This document shows, one piece after another, positions 8,410 through 15,872 of a stretch of DNA of 31,439 bases; the stretch's first letter is position 1, and the number at the start of each line of letters is the position of its first letter. Origin of the DNA: a virus. The stretch spans positions 1 through 31,439 of IMG/VR virus record IMGVR_UViG_3300023109_000079. One strand, given 5' to 3'. Position numbers and translations under genes: made by a program. The notes under the pieces are model-generated. The model saw nothing but the letters and a program-made list of their open reading frames with translations. It was not told the origin of the DNA and ran no database searches.

Positions 8410-9609
8410 ATGCTTAACGAACGCGAACTTACTAAACAAGAACTCGAAAAACGAGAAGATGCGATAATGGACCTCAAAACAAATAAGAGGTCCTTCGTTA
8501 AACGTTATGGTAAGGACGCGGAAGCAGTGATGTATGGTCGCGCAACTAATATGGCTAAGAAAAAAACTGAAAACATGAATAAAGATAAAGTTAGAGAAAT
8601 GATTAAGGATGCTCTAAAAAATCCAAAAGCAGCTGACCTAAACAAAGACGGTAAACTATCAGATTACGAAGAAAAACGTGGCGCGGCAATTGAAAAAAAT
8701 CTAGATGAGAGTTCTTCAGGTGAAGAAAGACGTATCGCTAAACGCGCTATTAGAAGTATTGCTAAATACAGAGGTGTTAGTGAAGATGAAGCAAGAAATG
8801 ATCTTATTAGAGCAGCTAAAGAATTAGGTAATTTAAATGAAACCCAAATTACTGAAAATAAGCAAGAAGCAGCTGATGAACTCCAGATGATAATGGATCA
8901 ATTATATGAGTTGAGTGATCAAGCTAAAATGATCTTTAGAAATAATTTCCCAGGAGAATATTCAAGATTAGATGCTTATGGTGCTTTAGATTTTGGTACA
9001 AGTTCAAATAGATACGATGTTACATTAGAAGGTGCTCTCGAAAATCTTGATATGGAAGATGATGATGAGGATTTAATGGAAGGTAAAGATTCAACCCATA
9101 AAGTTAAATATTCAAAATCAAATGACACATATCAAGTATGGTTAGGAGATGAAATAGTAACTGATTTCGCTACTGAAGAAAAAGCAGATGCTGAAGCTAA
9201 AAGATTGAATGCTTTACAAGACGCTAAAAATATAGATAAAGCCCAAGTAGGTGAAGATTTAGATTTAGGTCACGAAGACAACGAACCTCACATGCTAAAA
9301 GGTGATTTATATCGTATTGGAAAATATGCTATGGAATTATACCAAATGATGGATGATTTTGAAGGTAAAGGAGAAGTTGATTTACCACATTGGTGGCAAT
9401 CAAAAATCTCAAATGCTAAATCAGCAATTGTAGGGGCTAAACATTATCTAGATTTTGAAATTAAAGAACCAGCAATTGATGCTGTAGTAGACAGGATGGA
9501 CGATATCGCACCAGAAATGGAAGTTGATGTTGTTGATGATGTTGAAATGGAAATTCCAAAAGAATTATCTATAGCAGAAAAATTAGCAAAACAACTAAAG
9601 TCTAAATAA
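8410..9609 (+). CDS. EF-hand-containing modular phage protein
   Basis: A 399-residue protein. It opens MLNERELTKQELEKRED and KRSFVKRYGKDAEAVMYGRATN, a helical segment that recurs in marine T4-like phages. A second N-terminus-like helix (MNKDKVREMIKDALKN, from about residue 56) leads into a canonical 12-residue EF-hand loop, D76-x-N78-x-D80-G-K-x-S84-x-x-E87, which should bind calcium. Further modules follow: RRIAKRAIRSIAKYRGVSEDEARNDL, an acidic helical pair, a small SxDTYQVWLGDE beta unit, and a helical domain with PHWWQSKISNAKSAI. LNE/T, LDE/S and LME/G sites lie between modules. The start follows an A-rich leader. No overall function recognised. Confidence 0.65.
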   Translation: MLNERELTKQELEKREDAIMDLKTNKRSFVKRYGKDAEAVMYGRATNMAKKKTENMNKDKVREMIKDALKNPKAADLNKDGKLSDYEEKRGAAIEKNLDESSSGEERRIAKRAIRSIAKYRGVSEDEARNDLIRAAKELGNLNETQITENKQEAADELQMIMDQLYELSDQAKMIFRNNFPGEYSRLDAYGALDFGTSSNRYDVTLEGALENLDMEDDDEDLMEGKDSTHKVKYSKSNDTYQVWLGDEIVTDFATEEKADAEAKRLNALQDAKNIDKAQVGEDLDLGHEDNEPHMLKGDLYRIGKYAMELYQMMDDFEGKGEVDLPHWWQSKISNAKSAIVGAKHYLDFEIKEPAIDAVVDRMDDIAPEMEVDVVDDVEMEIPKELSIAEKLAKQLKSK

Positions 9610-10127
9610 TGACTAAATCTGAATTAAGAGATAAAATTAAAGGACTTGTAAGTCAAGTATATAATCCTATATCTAAAGTTGATTTAGATGTTAGCGGTGA
9701 TGCTAATATTGAGTTAGATATGGAAAAATTTCCTGTTTTGCTTAAATTTCCTGAATTGAAAAGAGTATTAATTGACCTATTGACAAATCAATACGAAATA
9801 TTTTTAACAGACATCCAGTGGGTTGCTCCTAAACCAACAACCTTTAGAATTATACTTGGGAATAATGAAAGTTTTTTATTAGCTTGGATGAAAAGAAGTT
9901 GGGTAGCTACAATTGAAGGTAAAAAATATTATTTACTTAATCTTAATGAAGAAGAAAATGCTATATCATCTATAGCTAGAATGCTTTCTTATGGTAGTAA
10001 TACAGTAGACGACCCTGCAGAAACATCAGATACATCAGTAGATACAGGAGGTGGTGATTTTCCTGGAGGTGAAGATGGTGGAGGTGAAGAAGTTGATGTT
10101 ACCGTTGATGATGATATAGAAGTATAA
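9609..10127 (+). CDS. Phage protein with acidic tail, unknown function
   Basis: A 172-residue protein coupled to the upstream gene (TAATG). It opens MTKSELRDKIKGLVSQVY, again a short charged helix. The core (about residues 25-130) is an alpha/beta domain with FPVLLKFPELKRVLIDLLTN, FRIILGNNESFLLAWMKRSW and KKYYLLNLNEEENA. The last 40 residues are a glycine/aspartate-rich acidic tail (GGGDFPGGEDGGGEEVDV...), probably disordered. No family recognised; a structural or assembly role is possible from context. Confidence 0.6.
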   Translation: MTKSELRDKIKGLVSQVYNPISKVDLDVSGDANIELDMEKFPVLLKFPELKRVLIDLLTNQYEIFLTDIQWVAPKPTTFRIILGNNESFLLAWMKRSWVATIEGKKYYLLNLNEEENAISSIARMLSYGSNTVDDPAETSDTSVDTGGGDFPGGEDGGGEEVDVTVDDDIEV

Positions 10128-10149
10128 AAATAAAATCAAATAAAATAAA

Positions 10150-11658
10150 TTGGATAACATTACAAAATATTTAAATAGGATTGCGTATAAATTTCCTAAA
10201 GGATATCCTGACATGAATAATGATCAGGATGTTTTGTTGTTGGAGACATTGTTAAGTGAATTTTTAGGTGAATCCATTATATTAGAAAATCAAGACTTAA
10301 TATCACTTATTAAATCAAATATTAAAGATTATGGTGATTTAGAGGCATCGGGTAAAGATACCCTTAAACTCATATTCTCAGATATCCCAAATAGAGGAGG
10401 CCAATCAGATTCAATGCGCGGAGATGTATATGATGAAATTAAATCCTTAGTAGATAAAGAAGAATCATTATCAAATTATAGAAAGGCAGCTACAGGTTCA
10501 AGTTTAGGTAGTGCCGTTATAAATTTTAACGGAAAAGATTATAGATTAATAGTTAAAGGAGCCTCAAATGATACAGCTAGTGATACTGATGTTAAAGAAG
10601 CATTAGTATCTTTATTTTATATTACTAATATTGATAGTCCTTTTACTAAAGAAAATTATGAAAGTAGAGTAGAAGATTTAATTGAAATTGCTTCTAAAGG
10701 CATTCCGGGTGAAACTAGTGATGCCTCACAAAAAGTAGTAGCCTACTTATCGGCCACAGCAGATGATAATAAAACAGGTAATATCGCATTTATTAATCAA
10801 CCTTTATCATCAGCATTAGCTATTAAAGGAGTATACCCAGGTCAAAAATTAATTCGTACTGGATTGTTTGACTCTATTAGAAGTAAAGCCCAATCATTAA
10901 CAGGTTTACCTGCTGATAAATGGTGTCCTGGTGATTTATACGTTCAATTAGGTAGTGTATCTCTAACTGAAGACGATAATATTGAATTAATAAACGATTT
11001 ATTTAATGATGAGTGGGGTGGTGATGCAAAACCACTTACAGCTGTATCCTTAAAACAAGCAGATGCCCAAGGTGGTAAAGCTAAAGCTTTACTAAATAAA
11101 TATGCTTCTGCTAAATCAGATTATAACTTAACTAAAGATGAAATTGATTTTGATAATCAAGGATACATTAATGGTATTAAACGATTAAGAGATAGCATTT
11201 CAAAATTGGTTGGAGGTAACGAAAATATTGAGTATGATATTGAAAGTGGTGATTTAAAAGATGAAACTCGTTTCTTGAGAGGCAAGTATGCTGCTTTAAA
11301 ATCAATTGAATTTTTATTTAGACAATTTCAAGCTGATGAGGTGGATGAAGCTATTGTTGCTTTAGTAGGATTTGCTTTATCATTAACAGGCGTAAATCCA
11401 ACATTTTTTAAAATAACAGGTCAAAAATCAGGTGCACCTGGAAAAGTAGATAAATTTGAAAGAGGTCAAAACATTATTTTATTTAATGTAGATGGTGACT
11501 ATGAACCAATTAAGATTGAAGATACTTCATCTTTTGGTGGTTTAAAAATTAACTTTAAAATTGAAAAAGGTGGCCAACCTTACGCAGTATCTATTAATGC
11601 CCGAAATAATGGTAATACCCAAGGTACTTTAGAAGTTCAAAAAATTAAAAAAATATAA
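10150..11658 (+). CDS. Phage protein with PGD/SLK motif, possible PD-(D/E)xK-like nuclease
   Basis: A 502-residue protein. I accept the TTG start at 10150 because the segment it adds (ITKYLNRIAYKFPKGYPDM) continues the conserved-looking N-terminus; the next ATG is at 10213. The centre has CPGDLYVQLGS (D262) and, about 35 residues later, PLTAVSLKQADAQGGKAK (S300-L-K302). This spacing and the SLK triad resemble diverged PD-(D/E)xK nuclease cores in which Ser replaces the acidic residue, but this is weak. The C-terminal third is helical then beta-rich. No clear homologue recognised. It begins 22 nt after the previous stop. Confidence 0.55.
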   Translation: MDNITKYLNRIAYKFPKGYPDMNNDQDVLLLETLLSEFLGESIILENQDLISLIKSNIKDYGDLEASGKDTLKLIFSDIPNRGGQSDSMRGDVYDEIKSLVDKEESLSNYRKAATGSSLGSAVINFNGKDYRLIVKGASNDTASDTDVKEALVSLFYITNIDSPFTKENYESRVEDLIEIASKGIPGETSDASQKVVAYLSATADDNKTGNIAFINQPLSSALAIKGVYPGQKLIRTGLFDSIRSKAQSLTGLPADKWCPGDLYVQLGSVSLTEDDNIELINDLFNDEWGGDAKPLTAVSLKQADAQGGKAKALLNKYASAKSDYNLTKDEIDFDNQGYINGIKRLRDSISKLVGGNENIEYDIESGDLKDETRFLRGKYAALKSIEFLFRQFQADEVDEAIVALVGFALSLTGVNPTFFKITGQKSGAPGKVDKFERGQNIILFNVDGDYEPIKIEDTSSFGGLKINFKIEKGGQPYAVSINARNNGNTQGTLEVQKIKKI

Positions 11659-11660
11659 AT

Positions 11661-12716
11661 ATGTGCGACTGCGGATGTAATACTTGCGAAACAAAATCAA
11701 CGTTAATGCTCAACGAAAGTTTAGCTCCACGTGATATACTGTCTGAAGGTTTAAAATACCATATGGACGCTAATAAACCGCTAACAGAGCATTTATATCG
11801 TGCCGGTTCGGATAGTTACTTTAACTTATGGGCTGAAGCTCGTTCTTTATACTCTCGTGAGATATTAGAGATTACTCATGAAGATGATTTAGCTGTTTTA
11901 ACAGAAACAGATTTAGGTCATTTCGGTATGTTTGAGGGTAAAAAAGTACCATTAGATTTCCCTATTGAATTAAATGAACAAATGGACATTTATGATGACA
12001 TTGCCAATTCAGAATTTGGAATGGATTATGATCAATTAGGTTCAAATGAACAAGAATGGGTTCGTGATGAAATAGACAATATGAATGAAGAACTTACTAT
12101 TGCTGGTAAAAAAGTAAAAACCATTCATAAAAATGATTCTAACAATCCTGAAGATCATGAAATTGAATATGAAGATGGTACTAAAGAACCTTATCTAAAA
12201 CATGTAATAAAAGAAGCCTTTAGTGGTTTTTTAAGAAATCCAGAGGATCCAGATTCCGAAAAATTTGAACCAACCGGATCAGTAGCTGAATTTAAAGAAG
12301 ATTTAAGAGCATTATTTGGTAAATTTAAAGGTGATTTAAAAAATCCTGAATTTATAAAAGGAGTAGGTGAAATAATGGTTAGTTGGAAATCATTATTAAG
12401 AAGCCAATTAGATGAAGCTAAAAAGAAAGCTAAGAAAAATACTAAAAAATTAAATAAACCAATGCGTGACTCATCAGGAGGTAAAGCATATAAGGTTTAT
12501 GTTAAGGATCCAAAAACCAAGAAAATTAAAACAGTACGTTTTGGTTCAGGTGGTCTAAGAGCTAAAATCAACGATAAAGAAGCACGTAATGCTTTTGCTG
12601 CTCGTCATAAATGCTCAACCAAAAAGGATAAAACTAAAGCAGGATATTGGAGCTGCAGATTACCTCGCTATGCAAAATTACTTGGACTTAAATCCAACTT
12701 CGGTGGTTTCTGGTAA
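11661..12716 (+). CDS. Modular phage protein with Cys-rich N-terminus and basic YWSC tail
   Basis: A 351-residue protein. The N-terminus MCDCGCNTCETKS has four cysteines and may bind metal or form disulfides. A helical segment follows (NESLAPRDILSEGLKYHMDANKPLTEHLYRAGS...), with LNE/S and LSE/G as potential prohead-protease sites, then a small beta insert (TIAGKKVKTIHKND...EYEDG). The C-terminal 90 residues are a basic module: KAYKVYVKDPKTKKIKTVRFG, then RHKCSTKKDKTKAGYWSCRLP. I recognise this module as a recurrent C-terminal extension of T4-like marine phage proteins, function unknown. The 3' end overlaps the next gene by 47 nt. Confidence 0.65.
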   Translation: MCDCGCNTCETKSTLMLNESLAPRDILSEGLKYHMDANKPLTEHLYRAGSDSYFNLWAEARSLYSREILEITHEDDLAVLTETDLGHFGMFEGKKVPLDFPIELNEQMDIYDDIANSEFGMDYDQLGSNEQEWVRDEIDNMNEELTIAGKKVKTIHKNDSNNPEDHEIEYEDGTKEPYLKHVIKEAFSGFLRNPEDPDSEKFEPTGSVAEFKEDLRALFGKFKGDLKNPEFIKGVGEIMVSWKSLLRSQLDEAKKKAKKNTKKLNKPMRDSSGGKAYKVYVKDPKTKKIKTVRFGSGGLRAKINDKEARNAFAARHKCSTKKDKTKAGYWSCRLPRYAKLLGLKSNFGGFW

Positions 12717-12981
12717 ACCATATATCGATTTAGAAGTTACAGATGATTACATTATCAGAGAATTTGGTCAAAACATTGACCCAATTGAGTTAATGTGGCA
12801 TCGTGATGATGAACATAGAACCGTTGAAGTAATAGAATCAGGAAAAGGATGGCAATTCCAATATGATGAAAAGTTACCTTTAACTCTTACCCCAAATACC
12901 ACAATATCTATACTAAAACATGAATGGCATAGATTGTGGAAAGGAAAAGGCAAATTAATTTTAAAAATACATAAACTTTAA
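12670..12981 (+). CDS. Small cupin-like protein, overlapping gene
   Basis: A 103-residue protein read in another frame from an ATG at 12670 inside the end of the preceding gene. A longer reading from 12589 would start with a hydrophobic non-homologous stretch and is rejected. The core (DYIIREFGQNIDPIELMWHRD, HRTVEVIESGKGWQFQYDE, then LKHEWHRLWKGKGKLILKI) has the alternating strand pattern and paired WHR motifs of a cupin/beta-barrel fold. The metal-binding set is incomplete, so catalysis is uncertain. It ends just before a promoter-like AT-rich stretch. Confidence 0.6.
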   Translation: MQNYLDLNPTSVVSGKPYIDLEVTDDYIIREFGQNIDPIELMWHRDDEHRTVEVIESGKGWQFQYDEKLPLTLTPNTTISILKHEWHRLWKGKGKLILKIHKL

Positions 12982-12990
12982 TTCATTTTT

Positions 12991-13001
12991 ATATATTTAT
13001 C
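12991..13001 (+). promoter_or_regulatory. Candidate late promoter, ATATATTTATC motif
   Basis: ATATATTTATC lies in the 49-nt gap before the gene at 13031, 29 nt from its ATG, and differs by one base from the recurrent TATTTATA core. The rest of the gap is A/T-rich leader ending TAAAAAATAAATG. Confidence 0.4.
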
Positions 13002-13030
13002 AATAAACAATAATTTTAAATAAAAAATAA

Positions 13031-13690
13031 ATGGCAACGCAATTAGTAATATCAACCAACACCGCATACCTAACTCACGCAGGGGCTGCTAATTCAATCT
13101 TTTCTGGTATCATAAACCCATCAGAATTAGGTAATATAGCATCTGCTGTAGGAGCAAGCACTTTAAATGAGATTTATACAAATAATGCTCAAATGCAATG
13201 GTCTGGTCCTGTAGAAGTACAATCTACCCCCACTGACGGAACAACAGGTCAGTATGCTATAGTTAATACCGTTACATCAGTAAATGATCTTGGAGCTGAT
13301 TATGAATGTGCAAGATTTGCTTCAATTATCACAACAGGAGGTAGAATTCAAAGAGCTATTTCAACAAACGCTAGTGATATACCTCTCGAATTCAATGCTA
13401 GATTTTGTTTATATTACCCATCAGAAGATTTTAACCAAGAAGTCTTAGTTCATGAGTATACTTCAACTGATACTTCTGATATTAATCAAGGTAATAATAT
13501 CCAACAATTATTAGATAATATTACAGGTAGAATGAATAATTTTTCAGGTAATAATGGTCCTGTTTGTACTGGTGCTTTATCAAATGATTTATTAGATTCA
13601 AATACTAATATATTTGGTAAAGGATGCTTATTAACTTGGGAAACAGATGCTACTGCAGGTGAGGCTGTTATAGTAATGGCAGGAAATTAA
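13031..13690 (+). CDS. Isolated putative structural protein
   Basis: A 219-residue protein in a transcription unit of its own, between a promoter-like motif and a strong terminator. The sequence is beta-rich and polar, poor in Lys, rich in N/T/S/A (MATQLVISTNTAYLTHAGAANSIFSGI, QWSGPVEVQSTPTDG, ECARFASIITTGGRIQRAIS, NARFCLYYPSEDF, CLLTWETDATAGEAVIVMAGN), as in capsid-decoration or tail proteins. No family recognised. The single-gene unit next to morphogenesis genes supports an abundant virion protein, but that is inference. Confidence 0.55.
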   Translation: MATQLVISTNTAYLTHAGAANSIFSGIINPSELGNIASAVGASTLNEIYTNNAQMQWSGPVEVQSTPTDGTTGQYAIVNTVTSVNDLGADYECARFASIITTGGRIQRAISTNASDIPLEFNARFCLYYPSEDFNQEVLVHEYTSTDTSDINQGNNIQQLLDNITGRMNNFSGNNGPVCTGALSNDLLDSNTNIFGKGCLLTWETDATAGEAVIVMAGN

Positions 13691-13750
13691 TAAAACACTT
13701 ATAGACTGATTCATAGCCAGTCGCTTTAAATAAAAAAAAACATGACATCT

Positions 13751-13780
13751 GTGGCGTCTCCTTTGGAGACGTCACTTTTT
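13751..13780 (+). terminator. Rho-independent terminator
   Basis: An 11-bp stem with one G-U pair (GTGGCGTCTCC / GGAGACGTCAC), loop TTT, followed by CTTTTT-type U-tract at 13776-13780. It separates the gene at 13031-13690 from the FAD oxidoreductase. Confidence 0.85.
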
Positions 13781-13814
13781 GTTCGTATATTCAAGATAAT
13801 TAAAATAAAAGTAA

Positions 13815-15158
13815 ATGGCAGAAAAACTAGTAATCGTAGGCGCTGGTGTAGCAGGTGTTAATGCTGCAACCAAACTTGTAGATAACGGATTCCCCGGTAA
13901 AAACATCACAATTATTGATATGGGTAAAGATCCATATCGTAGACCATATTCGGAGGTAATGACAGGCTTCCTTGGTGCTGGTGGTTGGAGTGATGGTAAA
14001 TTAACTTACCATACAGCAATTGGGGGGCATATGTCTAAGTATTGTGGGGAAGAGAAAGCAATGGAATTGTTTGATGAGGTAATCAACAACTTTAAACGTT
14101 TTCACCCTAAACCAGAAGAAGTACAATGTTCAAATCCAATAGCAGAACCTGATTTTATTAAACCATATTTTGGTTTGCGTTTGTTCCCTGTATGGCACGT
14201 TGGTACAGATTACCTACACGAGATTGGTAAAAATTGGTACGATTTCTTAGTTGATAATGGTGTAGAATTTATTTGGGAGACTAAAGTAACTTCAATCGAT
14301 TTTGAAAGACAAATAGCCCATTTCCAAGACCCAGAAGACCCAACAATAGTAGGTAGAAAATATGATCGCCTAATGTTTGCCGTAGGTAAATCAGGTATTG
14401 ACTTTGGTAAACAACTAGCAGATGATTATAAACTACCTACTGAACCAAAACCAGTACAAATTGGGGTGCGATTTGAAGCACCACAAAAACACTTCCAGAA
14501 ACTAATTGATATTAGCTATGATTTTAAACTGTATCGTAAATTCGAAGACAAAGGAGTATCACTACGTTCCTTCTGTACAAACAACAATGCAGCTTATGTT
14601 GCCGTTGAGCAAACGTATGGAGATCATTCCTACAATGGACACGCCAAAAAAGACGAAAAGTTCCGAAACGATATGACCAATTTTGGTATCTTGATGGAAG
14701 TCAATGGTATCGAAGAACCATTCAAATGGTCTAGAGAATTAGTATCTAAAGTAAATAAAGATGGTACTGGATTATATTATAGCCCTACACGTACTCCATC
14801 TACAACATCTGAAGGTGAGGATGTAAGCGCTGTTACTATTGATCAAATGGATGAAGTAAGAGAGGCATTCCAAGGTTACTATTCATATATCGATGATTTC
14901 ATCGAGGATATGAAAAAAGTATTCCCAACACTAGGTGATGATTGGGGTGTTTACATTCCTGAAGTCAAATATCTATCACCTGAACCTTTAGTTAACTATA
15001 AAACATTATCATTAGTTGATTATGATAACGTTCACTTTGTAGGAGACGCTTTATCAGCCCGTGGTATCACAGTATCAGGAGCACAAGGAATTTATGTTGC
15101 TGATACTTTACTATCAGCATTTCAGTATGAATTTCCTGAATTTGTAGAACATTTCTAA
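13815..15158 (+). CDS. FAD-dependent oxidoreductase, COG2509-like
   Basis: A 447-residue flavoprotein. The N-terminal dinucleotide-binding motif GAGVAG (residues about 9-14) follows a hydrophobic strand and precedes a second strand ending in an acidic residue (TIID), as for FAD binding. GAGGWSDGKLTYHTAIGGH matches the signature of uncharacterised FAD-dependent dehydrogenases (COG2509; their usual form is GGAGTFSDGKL...IGGH). Further matches are KPVQIGVRFEAP, SLRSFCTNNNAAYVAVE, and the C-terminal FVGDALSARGITVSGAQGIYVAD typical of the FAD-closing segment. The cysteine cluster usually found before the SDGKL motif appears absent. Substrate unknown. It is a metabolic gene rarely expected in a phage structural region, and starts after a terminator with an A-rich leader. 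Confidence 0.85.
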   Translation: MAEKLVIVGAGVAGVNAATKLVDNGFPGKNITIIDMGKDPYRRPYSEVMTGFLGAGGWSDGKLTYHTAIGGHMSKYCGEEKAMELFDEVINNFKRFHPKPEEVQCSNPIAEPDFIKPYFGLRLFPVWHVGTDYLHEIGKNWYDFLVDNGVEFIWETKVTSIDFERQIAHFQDPEDPTIVGRKYDRLMFAVGKSGIDFGKQLADDYKLPTEPKPVQIGVRFEAPQKHFQKLIDISYDFKLYRKFEDKGVSLRSFCTNNNAAYVAVEQTYGDHSYNGHAKKDEKFRNDMTNFGILMEVNGIEEPFKWSRELVSKVNKDGTGLYYSPTRTPSTTSEGEDVSAVTIDQMDEVREAFQGYYSYIDDFIEDMKKVFPTLGDDWGVYIPEVKYLSPEPLVNYKTLSLVDYDNVHFVGDALSARGITVSGAQGIYVADTLLSAFQYEFPEFVEHF

Positions 15159-15208
15159 AAAATTAGGATTTATTAATTATTTTTTATATATTACACAAAC
15201 ATAAAGTT

Positions 15209-15481
15209 ATGGCCAGAGAAAAATTATACGAAGAAAAAGTTATTAAATACCAAGGAGCTAGACATTATTTAATTAAAATGCAAGGCGATAAACATTTTAA
15301 ACATCATAGATATGATGGTCCTGCAATAGTTCCAATAAGTAAAGATTCTGAATGGAGTAAATCATATTATCTTGGGGGTATCCAATATGATGCTGAAGAA
15401 TATAGTTCTATTATGCAAGAAAGAGAAGGATTACCTTGGTACAAAACATCAAAAGGTAGAGCAGGAGAAAATAGAAATTAA
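15209..15481 (+). CDS. Small DGPA-motif protein
   Basis: A 90-residue protein of unknown function. It contains HHRYDGPAIVPISKDSEW, KSYYLGGIQYDAEEYSSI, matching the R-x-D-G-P-A...W-Y-x-x-G-x-x-(hydrophobic) pattern of short MORN-like repeat proteins common in phages and bacteria; here one unit is visible. The start is GTTATG after an A-rich leader. It is 50 nt after the oxidoreductase and 2 nt before the cupin. Confidence 0.6.
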   Translation: MAREKLYEEKVIKYQGARHYLIKMQGDKHFKHHRYDGPAIVPISKDSEWSKSYYLGGIQYDAEEYSSIMQEREGLPWYKTSKGRAGENRN

Positions 15482-15483
15482 TT

Positions 15484-15870
15484 ATGAGAGATTTAACAAT
15501 AGAAGCTCAACCATACGAAGGTGAACGTCATGAAAAAGCATGGGGTCATGAATTATGGATTATTAATAATGAACTTTATTGTGGTAAATTATTAGTATTT
15601 AAAAAAGATAAACAGTTTTCTATGCATTTTCATCTACAAAAAGATGAAGCATGGTATATTTCAAAAGGTAGATTTTTATATAAGTTTATTGATACTGAAA
15701 CAGCAACTGAAAAAGAAATGACAGTTGAAGAAGGCGATTGCATCCACTTAATGCCAGGACAACCACATCAAATGTTAGCTCTTACAGAAGGTGCTACTAT
15801 ATTTGAAGTATCAACACAACATTTTGATTACGATAGTTATAGAGTTAAACCAGGCGCATCACAAGTTTAG
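15484..15870 (+). CDS. Cupin, mannose-6-phosphate isomerase type II-like fold
   Basis: A 128-residue single-domain cupin. KAWGHELWIINN and the metal-binding first motif HFHLQKDEAWYISKGRFLYK (His-x-His, then Glu) are present, followed by the second motif GDCIHLMPGQPHQMLA with a further His, and EVSTQHFDYDSYR at the C-terminus. This order matches small cupins related to the C-terminal domain of type II mannose-6-phosphate isomerase/GDP-mannose enzymes, with metal ligands intact. Substrate unknown; it could act on sugar-phosphate or nucleotide-sugar metabolites. Start [AT]TTATG, 2 nt after the previous gene. Confidence 0.85.
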   Translation: MRDLTIEAQPYEGERHEKAWGHELWIINNELYCGKLLVFKKDKQFSMHFHLQKDEAWYISKGRFLYKFIDTETATEKEMTVEEGDCIHLMPGQPHQMLALTEGATIFEVSTQHFDYDSYRVKPGASQV

Positions 15871-15872
15871 TT

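Noticed and set aside
12589-12669. Longer start of the cupin-like gene at 12589
   Set aside because: The added residues (MLLLLVINAQPKRIK) are read from the other frame's conserved basic tail and have no cupin character.
13704-13722. Hairpin GACTG...CAGTC followed by an A-rich run, as a terminator or small RNA
   Set aside because: Only 5 bp and no T-tract; the strong terminator at 13751-13780 explains the region.
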